A stretch of 64,000 nt of DNA from Heliocidaris tuberculata (GCA_025618425.1 CM046832.1:26198059-26262058); one strand, 5' to 3'; shown: positions 1-12,289, numbered from the stretch's first letter. Made by a program: numbers and translations. Notes: generated from the letters alone by a model not told the origin.

Positions 1-3000
1 GATTGTGAATGTATAATGCATTTGTGAAGGTGTATTATGTGTATGATGCTGTTTCAGTTTTGATTCTCACTGGAAAATATGTTACTGCTCCTGTATCATA
101 ATATCGTTATCACGGAGCCCGTCTGTTATATTTCTCTTTGTTCTTAAAGTCCTACAATGTATATTCACTAAAATAATCTATTTTTTTCCAGAAATCTTAT
201 AAATGCTTTCTGTAAGGCAGTTACTGCACCATACATGTAGGTTTACATGGACATGTTATTTTGACCAGTGGAAATGAAACCATGTTGCATATGTGTTGAT
301 AACCATATAAACAAAAGTATATTCACATATATTGAAATATAAAGACCACTGAAAACACAAATTTAAATTCATTTGTTTTATTTGTTTGATTAGTGGAAAA
401 AGAAAATGTATTACACGTTATGTTATTAGCACATTTTCACTTAAGATTCTTGTACAATTCAAATTGGCAATGGTATATTTTATACAAAAAGGGAAGTATA
501 AAACAACACCTTACATATTCAACATGATTTTCAATTCTTCTCAAATCTCCCCTATTCTTTCTTGTTAATTTCAATTCAAAATACAAGAGTCTGGGCAACA
601 AAAACTAAATGGAAATGAATTATCCTAAAACTGAATGAAGATTCAGTTTAATAAAACATATTTGTATCTAATGGTGGGTTGGATACATAATAAGAAATAA
701 ATACAAATTACATGATTTGCAAAAGCCCTTCAAATATGCAGACAATTTTTAAAAAGAAAGTTTTCCACACTCTGCATTAAAATGAGGATTTCAAAAGAGC
801 TATTGCTTCTATATCAGAACGACAAAATTTCAATACATGTACTAATATGGTACAATGAAATAACAAATGTCATCTTTTAGAAATCAACTTACAAGAAATG
901 TAATAAATGGTGACTTTCATTGATACTGCTGTTTTCATCAATATGAAATAATCACTATTTTCACTTCTGCAGTAACCTTACATAATATCACATCTTTGCA
1001 AAAACATTTGCACAATCACAATTTTCAATGAAAGCAACTGACAAAAGCAGCCGACAAATCCACCAGACTTCATGGAACATTTCTGTTCTATGTCACCAAT
1101 TTTTCTCTGAGTAATAATAATAAATATTGCTATACTATCTACAAAATATCGTACTCTATTCTATATATGCATGCATCAGTGGAAAAGCGAAGAGAGAAAA
1201 TATCAAAGGCTGACAGTAGAGGTTTGTTGTTTGTGCACACACTGAAGTCTGTGATCTGGTGGTCAATTCTTTCAAGAAATTAAACTCGAGGGCAAATTCA
1301 ACCATGTACTGTATTACCTACAAAAATCCTGCTCAGATTATGTCACTGTAATGTGTCATTGTAATGTTCATACATTTCATAAGGTGACGCATGAAACTAT
1401 TGAAATTTTCTTGAGTTGCTTTCATTAATTTTTTTGCTCAGAAAAGAAGTAAGTTTGTTTTCTTCTCATCCCAGGAGTAACTTAGCTGAGCAATAGAATG
1501 TTCATGTACTATGTATCAAACATAGAGATACATATTTGTAGGATGTTATCTTTAAATGGTGTCAAATGACATAGAAGTGACGACTCCGTTTGTAATCTTT
1601 ACGAATGTAGGCTTCCGTTCAATTGGAAAATAATAATGCCAATGACAGAAACAAAAAGTATTTTGTGTAAAAAAATACCTGCACCAAGTCCCCACAATAC
1701 GACCCCCACAATACAACCCCCAAATCATCAATTTTTTAAAAACAACAATTATGTAACAATTAAGGTAACCTAACAAAAAAATGGAAGCTGCAATCTTAAT
1801 TTTTTGTTCATTCATGTATCATTCTATTCTCATTGTTTCATGAGGTTCATAAATTTGCAGATTTTAAATCACTTTCCCATTCAAATTATCAAATGTCAAG
1901 TACTTTTTTAACCCTTTCGAGACAATTGACCACATTTTGTGGTTTGGCTCAATAACTTTTGATTCAAAGCTCTAAAAAATATACCACATGCATGAGTAGA
2001 AAGAGCAAAATTTTTTACACACACTGTGTCAATTTTTATTGCATGACCATATTACGTTTGATGCAAGGAATTTAAAATCCAGAATAAGCTTTTACATCCT
2101 TAAATTGGCAACACATTGAGAGGTTAAAAATCATTGTTTATTCATCAAAATTGGCCATTTTTTCAACTTTTCGATAAATTCCTAACCATGCATATTGTTT
2201 TCAAAGACATTACACCTTATTTAAACCATGCAGCACTAAAAGAAAAATATTATTGTTGCCAATTTGAAGAACAAAATGTGATCAATTTTGCCCTTAAATA
2301 ATTCCTGTCCTGAAAGGGTTAAAAAGACAAAGTCCACACTGACAGTACTATGCAGTGATTCACCCCAACCCCTTCAATGCATTCTACATGTACATAATTG
2401 CAGATGCTTCCTCCTTACATCACACCAGTCAATCGCCTCTAAAGATATACAACATATACAACACAATCTCAATAAGGTAAATTCAGTTTTACAATAGAAC
2501 CTCAAAGTATTTGGTTTTACCAGATACCATTGCACACCATTCAGCAAGATCAGAGGGAAACTATTGCTCGCAAGGAGTGACAATCCGGGGACCATATTTT
2601 AAGATTTGGGTTTTCGTAGCTGGTGTGAGGCCCCAGGGACTAACTAAGACAATGCTATCCATTCCGATATTATCCATTCCGATATTATCCACAGTGTATT
2701 CCAATTTTACAATCAAGTTAAATACCTTTAGGTCCCAATTTCGAATCATGTGAAGTTCATTGATATGGATTATTGTCCACTTGCATACTAAAATCTTTGG
2801 TTTCAGTGTACATGGACTATTACATGTACAAGTCCTTAAATGTACATGCACAGTATATTATGCTGACAGTTTTTTTTTTATTAAAGATGACTCAAAAGTC
2901 TTACTCAAATCCCACTATTCTTTACACAAAAACAAATATTTGTTATAAATGAAACTACCAATACAAACATGAAAGTTACTATTTTCTTTTGAAAGCCCTG

Positions 3001-3555
3001 CACTAGGTATAAGCTAAATGCAAATTGGTATGTTATCTCAGTGCTAAGCAAATGTACTTGAAATATAGTGTGAATTCATTGCATACCTATGATCGTGTAT
3101 TTCTCTCTCTATCTATCCACATTGACATTGACAAAGCTGATTTTTAAACACAGAGGTTATACATGTATTTCAATATTTCAGTTTCTAATGGGAATCATCC
3201 CCAAAATTTTCAGGATTAGAGAAATCCAGGTAGTTTTTGAACAGATTAATATGCCCTATCTGCAGTTTAAAGATGTTTCAGTAATATCACATATTTCATT
3301 TCTTTCACTTTTTTTTAAAAGAGGGGGAGGGGGAACAATTTGTGGTTAAAACTAGAACCTGATGCCCATATTTTACGATAAGATTGTGACAAAAGTGGTT
3401 GCGTGTTCAAGGGGTAATACTTTTGTTATACGAACAAGACAATCTCATTTGAACAAAAGTTTTTTTTTTATTGGAGCTTCCATTTACGTTTGAAAAGTAA
3501 ACATGAAACATTATTCATACACGTAGCATACATTAATAGACTTGACGCCATGAAA
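1..3555. other. AT-rich intergenic DNA, no gene seen
   Basis: No reading frame here resembles a protein and no credible spliced exon was found. Small local features only: a two-copy direct repeat of a 15-bp unit at about 2657-2690, a poly-T near 2870, and several TACATGTA-like words. It may be intergenic or intronic to a gene beyond the left edge. Confidence 0.5.
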
Positions 3556-3697
3556 AGGATGACCTCAACCCTAGATCTATCCATAATTTGCAGGGAAGAT
3601 ATCATCTGTAAAGAGCTAGATGTTCAATGTCAGCTAATGCTGCCCAGTTTTATGGAATAGCCTCCCCGAATCTCTTAGAAACATTAATACAATACCT
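3556..3697 (+). mobile_element. CR1/L2-like LINE, 3' end of ORF2 (left part, interrupted)
   Basis: Read from 3650, the plus strand gives LWNSLPESLRNINTIP, the signature found near the C-terminus of reverse transcriptases of CR1/L2/Jockey-type LINEs. The sequence resumes at 5126 with FKSALKTHFNIL, one base out of frame, after a 1420-bp TTAA-flanked insertion. A stop lies just upstream at about 3635, so the fragment is dead. The left boundary is not defined. Confidence 0.6.
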
Positions 3698-3701
3698 TTA
3701 A

Positions 3702-5121
3702 AGGGTGACTAAATTAGAGAGAAAAAAGGTGCTGTTTCCATGTATTTTTGCATTCAAATCAAGAATCTGGCAATTGATTGTCAAAATTATGTCTCGTTTA
3801 GGTGAAAAAGGGGGAAAAGTAGAGGTTTGGGGACCGTTCCTTAAATCTCGTGAGCTGATTGGCTAATTGACGTCACACCCCCAAGTGACGTATGAAGAGT
3901 AAGAGGCACAAGATCTGGAGGCTGCGGCAATGTAACATTGTACACACAATACGGTATTTGACCCCTGTTCAACGGACAATTTATGAAAAAGGGAAATTAA
4001 TCAATACAGTCTAAGGAGTGAATAATCATTATCAATATATTTTCTTTAAGATCAGTAAACACTTTTGCCCAAATATACAGCTCTTGTTTTGTTTTTTTAG
4101 CTTTTCTTTGAACAATGTTCTCATCCATCTGAGCTTGCCGAACGAAAGTTTTGCATTGGTCTTAAACGCATACACAGCCGTTGTATGCATCTGTGCAATG
4201 TACTACACATCTTTAGTACGGCAACTATGTTCCCCCTCGTACTAAGCGACTGGTGAACGCTTTTGTTTGGTTTGTTTTTACTCTCGCCTTTTTTTACTTC
4301 GCTTTACATCTACTACGGTAATACTGACTTAGATTTTTGGCAGAAGCCTGAATTCTTCGAGTAACTAGAGAGATGGATAGTGATCGCGAGTCCGATTTGG
4401 AGGACTTTTTTGAGCCAGATACGAACCCTGATTTATCAGATGATTTATCGATCCCGAAAGAGAAGAAGCTCAAGTGCAGTGGCAAGGGGAATTCGACCAT
4501 TATGTTTGAACCCCTCGCAGAAGACGCGCCAGGGCATGGTGAAGGGGCCGCGGGTGAAGAAAAGTGATCACTGCAAATTGTACTCCACTCGCTTGGCCCT
4601 TGCAACTCTGCCCACGTAAGTATACCTTTGCGACCCACAATTTCCGCAGATTTTCATCTTTAGGAAAATGATGTACGTATAGGCTTACATCATCTTTAGG
4701 GGTCTTGCTACAGCCCGCAACTATACACCGATTTGGCATTATTGATGAAATTGTGTCCCAAAATCAAAGTTATTGTGATGAATCAAACACACGAAAATAT
4801 GCGATGAAAATGGTCGATGCGGTGAATGTCATGCTCGGCACCGGGCTAGGCCTGCCGGGGCCTGCGGGCGCGCACGGTATATAGGTTGGTGGAATATTTT
4901 CCTTTACTTCTCGTACGTCACAGATCACGTGATCATGATGTCGCTCGATGCGTTTTTTTTAGGGGCGGGGCTTATGACTGTGTAAATCAGCAAAAATGTA
5001 CTTTTCAAATGATTATGAAATACGACTGAATGCATAAAAAAGTGTGTGATAGATATTTTTTGGCTCCTGATGACTCCTTCCTACAAAAAATGGGCAATTA
5101 TTTTTTTATTTTAGTCACCCT
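3702..5121. mobile_element. TTAA-flanked DNA transposon with THAP domain (Kolobok/T2-like)
   Basis: Both ends carry the inverted repeat AGGGTGACTAAA (3702-3713 and 5110-5121) and both are flanked by TTAA (3698-3701 and 5122-5125). Removing the 1420 bp plus one TTAA nearly restores the LINE reading across the junction, which defines the insertion. Known biology: Kolobok transposons duplicate TTAA and often encode a THAP zinc finger; T2-type ends begin with AGG or similar. The minus strand here carries a THAP N-terminus at 4739. No DDE transposase core was seen, so the copy looks non-autonomous. The interior is richer in CpG than its surroundings. PiggyBac also uses TTAA, but its ends usually begin CCC. 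Confidence 0.7.
4294..4739 (-). pseudogene. THAP-type zinc-finger N-terminus in transposon, probably frameshifted
   Basis: From the ATG at 4739 the minus strand reads MPNRCIVAGCSKTP, then FPKD and LWVAKV: the start of a C2CH THAP DNA-binding domain (C-x4-C, then the conserved Pro and Trp). The second half, GPSEWSTICSDHF with the closing C-x2-H, lies about 60 bases further on in another frame (an open frame extends to 4294). Joining the halves needs a small indel near 4620-4635; no normal intron fits. The usual AVPTIF-like end of a THAP domain is not visible. I infer a decayed or mis-sequenced transposon-encoded THAP protein. The same interval is also open on the plus strand from 4373 (64 aa, acidic start), which I cannot assign. 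Confidence 0.6.
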
Positions 5122-5125
5122 TTAA

Positions 5126-5294
5126 GTCTGCCCTTAAAACACACTTTAATATTCTAAATGTTAAACAGGTAAAAGGAAGTCAGTAACCTAGTTCCTCTTT
5201 GGTTTTTTTCTTCATAAGTGCATAGAGACATACTTATGTAATGTGATATGCACTATACAAGAATGGTTTATTATTATTATTATTATTATTATTA
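5126..5294 (+). mobile_element. CR1/L2-like LINE 3' end (right part) with ATT tail
   Basis: This continues the LINE fragment of 3556-3697 after the THAP element. It encodes FKSALKTHFNIL, then a short 3' UTR ending in a (TTA)n run at 5270-5294. The last unique bases, close to GCACTATACAAG, resemble the tail of the SINE at 62503-62867 (GTGCTATATAAAGG before the same TTA repeat). This suggests the SINE borrows this LINE family's machinery. Confidence 0.55.
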
Positions 5295-6722
5295 GGTGGT
5301 CTGTCATAGACAGATCACCTTTTAATTTCGTCAGAATTTTCTTATTTCTTTATTATTTATTTTTATTTTTACCCTCAAATTTTGTGCGCACGATATCTCA
5401 AAATTGACAAGATCAATTTCCGTGATTTTCATACCCGTTATAAAGCCTATAATGAAGATGTCACACAAAACTTTTCAAGGTCATCAGATCATCGTGACGT
5501 CATCCAGGCGCCATTTTGTGAAATCACATTATCGATCATATCTTCATAACGAGTCATCAAAAATGAACCATATTTGATACACATAAACTTCAGGTTAAGG
5601 GTCAACATAAAATGTCATCAAAATTTGCGCGCGCATCATGACGCGCACGTACGCGCGCGTCAAAATTTAAAAATGCTCAAAATCACTTTTTGATCAAAGT
5701 AGAGTACGTTTCAGGCCATTTTAAGCATTTCAAAATTTTCCATGCATGACCGTCCGTGCGCGCATTATGCGCGCGCGCAGCGCGTACGGAACGTAAAAAC
5801 GCTGTTTTTTCGCATGGTTTATATTCTTGACAATTTACAACTATTTAAAGTCATTCTCGACATTCCATAATGCCACACGCGGGCGTCAAACTTTCAAATT
5901 CGTGCGCGCGTCAATGGGCAATATAATGTAAAAAGTGGTAAAAACGTGCCTCTCTTGATTCTGCCATAGCTCGTCAGAAAGACTGGGGACCCCCCAATTT
6001 TTATACATATTCTGAAAGTCTATAAGTTGTAAATTGGAATTCATGAAAAATATTGGTGGGTCAAGCGGTCGGAACGTCATCATATTTGCATATGAACTCA
6101 AAACAATGTTTTTTCGAAAAAATGACCAAATAATTTTTTTATTCATTTGAGAATATTTCAGTAATGGGTTGTCGATTTTCTTCCAAATTTTGATATGTTG
6201 TAGCTGAGACGATTCTCTACAAGATTGGTTGCCACAATTTTTCATTTTGACAAAGGCATCACACCGTATTTTTGCGATTAAAGGAGGCATGTCAATTTTT
6301 CACATTTTGCGTGTATTCTCTACGGGACATGACTTTTTCTCAAATCTTGATTATGCATTCCTGTCTTCTTTGAGCTGTATCTCTGTTTTTGCTGCTCGAT
6401 TTTCATCTGAATTCTAGTATGTTATAGCTGAGACTATAAGCTTTCACAAATGCGCCTTCCAAATTTTGATCAGATGTCGGGATCATTCCCATTTTTTAAC
6501 TACAAAATGTCATTTGAGAATTCCGTTTTTCACTTACGTGTTATCTCTATTGCAATATCAACAATATCAAATCGTCCAATTTTCTGTGATGCAAGTCTCA
6601 GTCCATTATCAACATTATCAGAATTACTATCTTGCACAAATATTATCACATCTTACTAAGCAATTTGCCGAATGGACAGACAGACCACCTAATTCGTCTT
6701 CAGTGACGAATTGAATGTCTAG
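5295..6722. mobile_element. Helentron-like (rolling-circle) non-autonomous element
   Basis: The left end begins GGTGGTCTGTC (5295). Its inverted copy GACAGACCACC lies at 6679-6689, short of the right end. Beyond it comes a perfect 8-bp stem, AATTCGTC/GACGAATT (6691-6712, loop TTCAGT), then CTAG at 6719-6722. The element sits inside a (TTA)n run that continues on both sides. Asymmetric terminal inverted repeats, a 3' hairpin and insertion into T-rich microsatellites are known hallmarks of Helentron/Helitron2 elements. No Rep/helicase ORF is present, so this is a non-autonomous derivative of about 1.43 kb. The interior has several GCGC/CGCG-rich patches (5629-5800) unlike the flanks. Confidence 0.6.
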
Positions 6723-9100
6723 TTATTATTATTATTATTTCTGGCTCTTTATAGCAGATGATATGACATAAGCAAACAATTATCCAAACGTACATGTATG
6801 GAACAATAATGACATGGGAGGACGTTGTACTAAACTGGTGAATTTTCTTAGCACCACCAGTGAATATATAATAGAACAAGAAAAATGAAAATGTTGACAA
6901 TGAATATTACTTAAGTACAGCTAGAATACAAGATTACTGATGATATCTTCATGCATAGCGGGATTCAAGACTATAAATTCACAATGCTTTTCCTCAGAAT
7001 AAGCTTGTCTCTTCATAAAATGGGAAATCAATTACTTACATGCAGCATTGGAAATTGCACAGTGACAATTTGGACATATTAAAATTTACAACATAATTTC
7101 CCTGCAAATGAACAAAGATTTAACTACTTAACTACAACTAAGTTGGCAGGTATTTACTCAAGCTGTCTTGAAAAGTTGAAATATGAAAATACTCCCTCTG
7201 TCAAAAGCAAAGAATTATACACCTCAGAGCAATGCAGAAATGCCAATGTTCTGGAATTGAGACTTTGGTCAATAATTTAGCCAGAACAAATAATTTCTGA
7301 ATTATTATTGCTGTGTTTATAATTAAAGTTTAATTCCCTCTGATTTGCTCAACCTGGGTTATCTATGCAGTGTCTATGTGGAAATAAAGTTTTCAAATAG
7401 TGCCTACATACACAAAGGAATGAATATCATTAGCTTTCCAAAGCTGTAAGAACAGAAAAACAAATAAAAAATAATCAAAATGATTCTTCTGTAAAAAAAA
7501 ACTGACATCTTCAAGCAAATACATGTACATGACAATATTCTCTCTTATTCACCAGTCTACAGCTAAAATATAGTTAGTGTAAATTCACATAATAAAAAAA
7601 TCATATATTTCTCATATTCATTTTTTAAACAAAAGGGTATTCTCTGTTCTACCACTCAAAAAAGATTAAAAGGTTTAATTAAAAAAAAAAAAACAATTCA
7701 ATCCAGAAATACAACTCTTTCCCAGAGATGCCAATGACACATGTACCAGTATGAACATGAAATGATATAGGAGAAAAGGAGTGAGAGGAAATCAAAGAAA
7801 GGAGATACAATGAAGGGCAATTCCACAGGTTGGTGGACATGGACCTTAAGATTTAAAATTGGTATTTCACTTAGCTATGAATCATTTTTTTTGTGCTGCA
7901 GAAACTTGTGTAAACATTGCTAAACCTATTATCAGTGGTTTACTTTAAGAACATGAAAAGTTAAAAAAATGGTAAAAAGTCATCTATTTTCACACTTTTG
8001 GGTGATATTTTGCCTATAAATCATCCATTTATAGTTTGCTTATCTGTAAGTAAAATATCCCAAGTTTTTCCAGGATTTATGTAAAAATTAAATTTAAAAG
8101 GTCCAAATCATTTTTCATTGGAAAAACACAAAGAAGAACCTACGTCCTGCAAGTTAGAATGAAACCAAAGCTGCTGCTATCTCATGGACAAAATGTAACA
8201 TGAGTAACCATTATTCCTGTGAAATCTGCAAAAATGATGGGTCCAGTAATTTCCAGTAGTCATCCAGTGGAGGTCTCCCTAGCATGGTTTTTTGAAACGG
8301 GTAAAATCATTTTTCAAGAAAGCCTTATATTAGCACACTTTTCATTTAAGCCCTCTTTGCAATTCATGCATGTCCAAATTATGTATGAGTAATGTGACAT
8401 TCGTTAGGCTGGCAGTAAATACTGTTCCTCTTCTAAGGTTTTGATTCTATATATAGGTTCTCCAATATATATGCATTGTGTTAACTAAAACTGATGTAGC
8501 GGATACCTGCAATAAGACAATATGAGCTGAAGATGCAACCCAATACCTCTTCAACTGTAACGTGAGTAACCGTGGAAGAGCCCTGAAGATAGTATATTGA
8601 GACAGATGTACTTAGAGAGTGAAAAAGGAGGAGAGAGTAAAGGAGAAAGGTGATGGGCTGAGAAAGAAAGTGAGGGGGAAAAGAAGAAACAAATAAGGCA
8701 GATATAGTATGAGATATTGAGAGAGAATTAAAGATTAAAATCAATTTTTAAAAACCTCAAAAAGACTGAACATCTTGTCTTACTTCATTGAAAACATATC
8801 TCTTCATATCCTCACATGTTCTCAGTATGTATCACTCAGGTTTCCTTTCACAAAATCTTGCAGTCTTCCAGTCCATTTACATTTCAATAAAATAATAACA
8901 GTTGGTGAAATAGGACAGTTGACATCTTGTCATGGATTGAGATGTATACGAGTTCATATTAGTGGTGTTTGGTTGAAAATGTTGACTCATAAATAAAAGT
9001 AAGCTTTGCACTTTTCTACCCTTACATCTCCAAAATCAGAAGAAAAAATATTACGATGATGAAGACATTAATGAGTTCAGAGGTAGGGATCAACTACAAA
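6723..9100. other. Non-coding DNA, no gene seen
   Basis: After the ATT run at 6723-6740 this AT-rich stretch shows no credible exon, RNA gene or bounded mobile element. A purine-rich patch at 8580-8730 produces spurious low-complexity frames on the minus strand. Confidence 0.5.
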
Positions 9101-9106
9101 AATGTA

Positions 9107-9720
9107 CATGAGCTGAGCCTTGATCTTTCAGATACCCTGAGCCTCCAATTAGATGCACAGAGCCTCCATCAATCAGATACCCTGAGCAGCAATCAAATCG
9201 ATGCACTGATCCTTCATCAACTTTGTCTGTTAGCTGCAGTGAGCCTCTGTCAGTCAGTTAGATGCACTGAGCCTCCGTCAACTAGATGCACTAAATCTCC
9301 ATCAACTAGATACTCTGAACCTCCTTCAACTAGATGCACTGCGCTAATCAAATAGATACTCTGAGCATCCATCAATTGGATGCTCTGAGCCTCCGTCAAT
9401 AAGATGCCTGAACCTCTGTCAACTAGATGCACTGAGCCTGACAAGCAGATTCTCTAAGCATCTGTCAATGAAATGCACTGAGCCTCCATCAGCAACATGC
9501 ACAGTGCTTCTTGTCAATTAGATGCCCTGAGCATCCGTCCATCAAATAGATGCCATGAGCCTAATCAAATATTCTAAGCATCCGTCAATAAGACGCACTG
9601 AGCCTCTGTCAATAAGATGCCCTGCACCTCTGTCAACTAGATGCACTGACCATCCACCAAGAGATGCTGGCCTCCATCAGCTGGTTGCACTAAGCCTCCA
9701 TAATCCCGATGCATGAATAG
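9107..9720 (+). repeat. Degenerate minisatellite, unit about 24-26 bp
   Basis: About 24 imperfect tandem copies of a unit close to CACTGAGCCTCCATCAACTAGATG run through this stretch. Copies vary in length and at several positions (AATCAGATG, AATAAGATG, and ACTAGATG forms). The frames that stay open through it are translations of the repeat, not genes. Confidence 0.85.
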
Positions 9721-10548
9721 AATGTTATGTACAGACATATACAAAAAGAAGGAATGCTGCTAACTAGAACTGTGTGCCAGTGGTCCAATCACGTCAACTC
9801 GCTGTATTCTGTACCTCCATGATTGGGTAATCCTAATCTGACCACACCTACCGAACGATCTTTGGATGCTGTAACTAAATCTGATATAAAAAAGTTGTCA
9901 AGGAAAAGAACATTAAGAGTGTAAGTCAAATCAAATTTGGAGAGAGATTAGGTCTTATAGTTTTAATCAGTCAGTTTCTTCACTTCATATCTGCATACCA
10001 TATTATTGAAATTTCAGAAAATAGTTTTCATACAGACTGCATGCGTAAGTGAATTTTGAAAAATAACGGAATGTGAACAAATTGAAAAATGGGAAGCTGC
10101 AATACACACATTGTGAGTCAATAAAAAGGAAACACATATTCATGCCCCAATATATTAGAAACCAAGTGGAATCACTGAAATATATTATAATGTAATGAAT
10201 GATAGTTGATAATGTTCTCTTTAGTTTGATGGGCTGCTTACCAAAAGCGATCATGGATGACTGAGCACTGGTTATCTTTTTAAAAGCATGTCAGAATCAC
10301 CTTTGCCCAAGTTTGGAATGACTCGTGTTCAGCAGTTACTTTCATTATGTGTGTGATTGCATTCAATTGGAAAAGAGACCATTCAACCAACCTTGGGTTT
10401 TTCATTCAAAACTTGGGCAGAGGCAAAATTTGACATGAATCAGGAAAACTGCTACTTTTCAGCTGTCCATGGTCAGATTTTAATGATCAAGGTGTCAAAA
10501 TTAAGAAAACACGATTGCCTACAATTAGAGTAGCTTTGATTAAATATA
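9721..10548. other. Non-coding DNA, no gene seen
   Basis: This spacer between the minisatellite and the mariner-like element contains no supported gene, RNA or element boundary. Confidence 0.4.
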
Positions 10549-11814
10549 CAGTGTGTCCCAGAAAAAAGGAAACCAGATTTCATGGCATAAATTTTCTATC
10601 ATAATGACTATTAAAATTTCCTTGATGAGATATACATTTATGAAAAGCTCTGCTTCTCTTTTTTCATGTGATGCACGATTTATTATTCATAATTCACACA
10701 TGATTGAATTAAAACAATGGAAAATAGTCGTACCAACATTTCATTTGCACACACAAATTGCAAATTTGAGTGAGTTTTTAGGGTAAGTAATCATATTGAA
10801 AAAAAGGAAAACATTGCATAAAAATTCACAATTTTCTCTTTTACATGACAGCTCACGCGTAGAAAATCAATAATGTATGCTAGAGAACAAGTAAAATGAG
10901 AACATGCTTGATTTCTGCCCAAATGAGTGGATAGTTGAGTAAGAAGCCATTCAGCTTTTCTGACCTAGCCTGACAATGGACTTAATGCTTGGGTGAATTT
11001 TCACAAACATGGGGAATGAAAAGGAACATTCAAGATGGTTGGGGACTTGAGGTATAAAAAGGCTGAAAATTATGGATACTTGGGGATTCTCATGGATGAC
11101 ATGCCTTACTTCTGCCACATTCTCTTCCGATATGGCAATTCTTCTTTGACCAGATTGACCCTTGTTGACAATGAGGCTCATCCCTCCCTGCTGATATTTT
11201 CTTATGTTTCTCCATAACGTAGACTTCGCAGGAAGTCGCGATCTGGAAGTCTCTCATTGAAGGCAGCAGCAACTTGCTGCATGCTCACACAACCTAAAAA
11301 AGATGGTTTGCTTAATTTTTAGCCTTTTTATTACCCCCAACCATCTTTAATGTTCCTTTTCATTCCCCATGTTTGTGTAAATTCACCCAAGCATTAAGTG
11401 CATTGTTAACTGATAGGTCAGAAAAGCTGAATGGCTTCTTACTCAACTATCTACTCATTTGGGCAGAAATCAGGCATGTTTTCATTTTACTTGTTCTCTA
11501 GCATACATTACTGATTTTCTACGCATGAGTCATCATATAAAAGAGTAAATTATGCATTTTTATGTGATGTTTTACTTTTTTCGATGTAATTACGCTTACT
11601 ACCCTAAAAACTCACACAAATTTGCAATTTGTTCGTGCAAATGCAATTTAGGTACGACCACTTTCCACTGTTTTAATTCAATAATGCGTGATTTATGAAT
11701 AATAAATTGTGCATCAAATGAAAGAAGAGAAGCATAGCTTTTCATAGATGTATAACTCATCAAGGAAATTATTTGTTATGATAGAAAAGGTTTCCTTTTT
11801 TCTGGGATACACTG
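10549..11814. mobile_element. mariner-like element with very long terminal inverted repeats
   Basis: The ends are CAGTGTGTCCCAG (10549) and its complement CTGGGATACACTG (to 11814), each next to TATA, fitting a TA target duplication. The inverted repeats run inward for about 500 bp (10549 to about 11065; about 11312 to 11814) and stay recognisably paired, including the GGGCAGAAATCA and AGAAAAGCTGAATGGCTTCTTACTCAACT-type blocks. Only about 250 bp lies between the arms, and it holds a transposase fragment. I infer an internally deleted Tc1/mariner-family element that became a giant fold-back. Confidence 0.75.
11060..11290 (-). pseudogene. Mariner-like transposase N-terminal (HTH, DUF4817-like) remnant
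   Basis: Minus-strand reading gives fragments such as AFNERLPDRDFLRS, then NKGQSGQRRIAISEENV and VRHVIHENPQVS. This resembles the N-terminal helix-turn-helix of a mariner-like transposase family, with its pattern of F-x-E-R-F-P-D-R, N-K-G-x-S-G-R and E-N-V-x-x-V-R. Frames shift and stops intervene. The catalytic DDE domain is absent. The fragment lies between the two long arms of the surrounding element. Confidence 0.6.
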
Positions 11815-12029
11815 TATATTCACTGATTGCAATCATTTAGGGTTGAATATGGATTTCAATTTTATTGACACACTGTAAATTTAAACAAAATAATGCAAAT
11901 AAAATGATTTTTAAAGTCACTTTACAAAGAGAGGGATAGACAGACAGGAAAACAAAGGTGAAAGGGGAAAAATAAGACAGATTCAGTGAGCCTGAGAAAG
12001 TATTCCTACAAAAAGAGCACAAAAGATGT

Positions 12030-12145
12030 GTCAACTATTTTTTGTTCTTTTTTTTGTTGTTGTTGTGCTGAATGCTTGTCAGAAATATTTTGGAATCGTG
12101 CCCCCCCCCCCCCCCCAACTTTTTGAAAAATTCAAGATCTGCCCC
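12030..12145. repeat. Dispersed repeat fragment (poly-T / GTTGTTG / TTGTCAG)
   Basis: A poly-T run, GTTGTTGTTG, then GCTTGTCAGAAATATTTTGGA and a 16-C run. It resembles blocks at 30480-30620 and 45990-46105, which share the same order of motifs. Family not recognised. Confidence 0.4.
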
Positions 12146-12150
12146 TGAGC

Positions 12151-12289
12151 CTACATGTATATGCTACCCTCATTCACAAGCTTGGAAAGGATACATTCAT
12201 CATACGGTGATATATCCATATCTTGCACGTCAGCTTTGTGTCTGAATACTTCTCCCAGGTACTTATGATAATCAGGATAACGTCTATAC
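12151..12289 (-). CDS. Orphan terminal coding exon, possible cytoplasmic tail
   Basis: The minus strand has a good 3' splice site (a pyrimidine-rich stretch then TAG just above 12289) followed by 45 codons and a TAG stop at 12151-12153. The peptide begins YRRYPDYHKYL and ends KLVNEGSIYM. The basic start looks like the first residues after a membrane helix, so it may be a short cytoplasmic tail. It must be entered with two bases already used (phase 2). The nearest upstream minus-strand exon (27175-27259) leaves phase 1, so at least one exon between them is missing, perhaps in the 500-N gap. Membership in that gene is inference; it may instead belong to a separate small gene. Confidence 0.45.

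Noticed and set aside
9250..9444. Minus-strand frame through the 9.1-9.7 kb repeat
   Set aside because: Repeat translation with a periodic peptide; no start context or homology.
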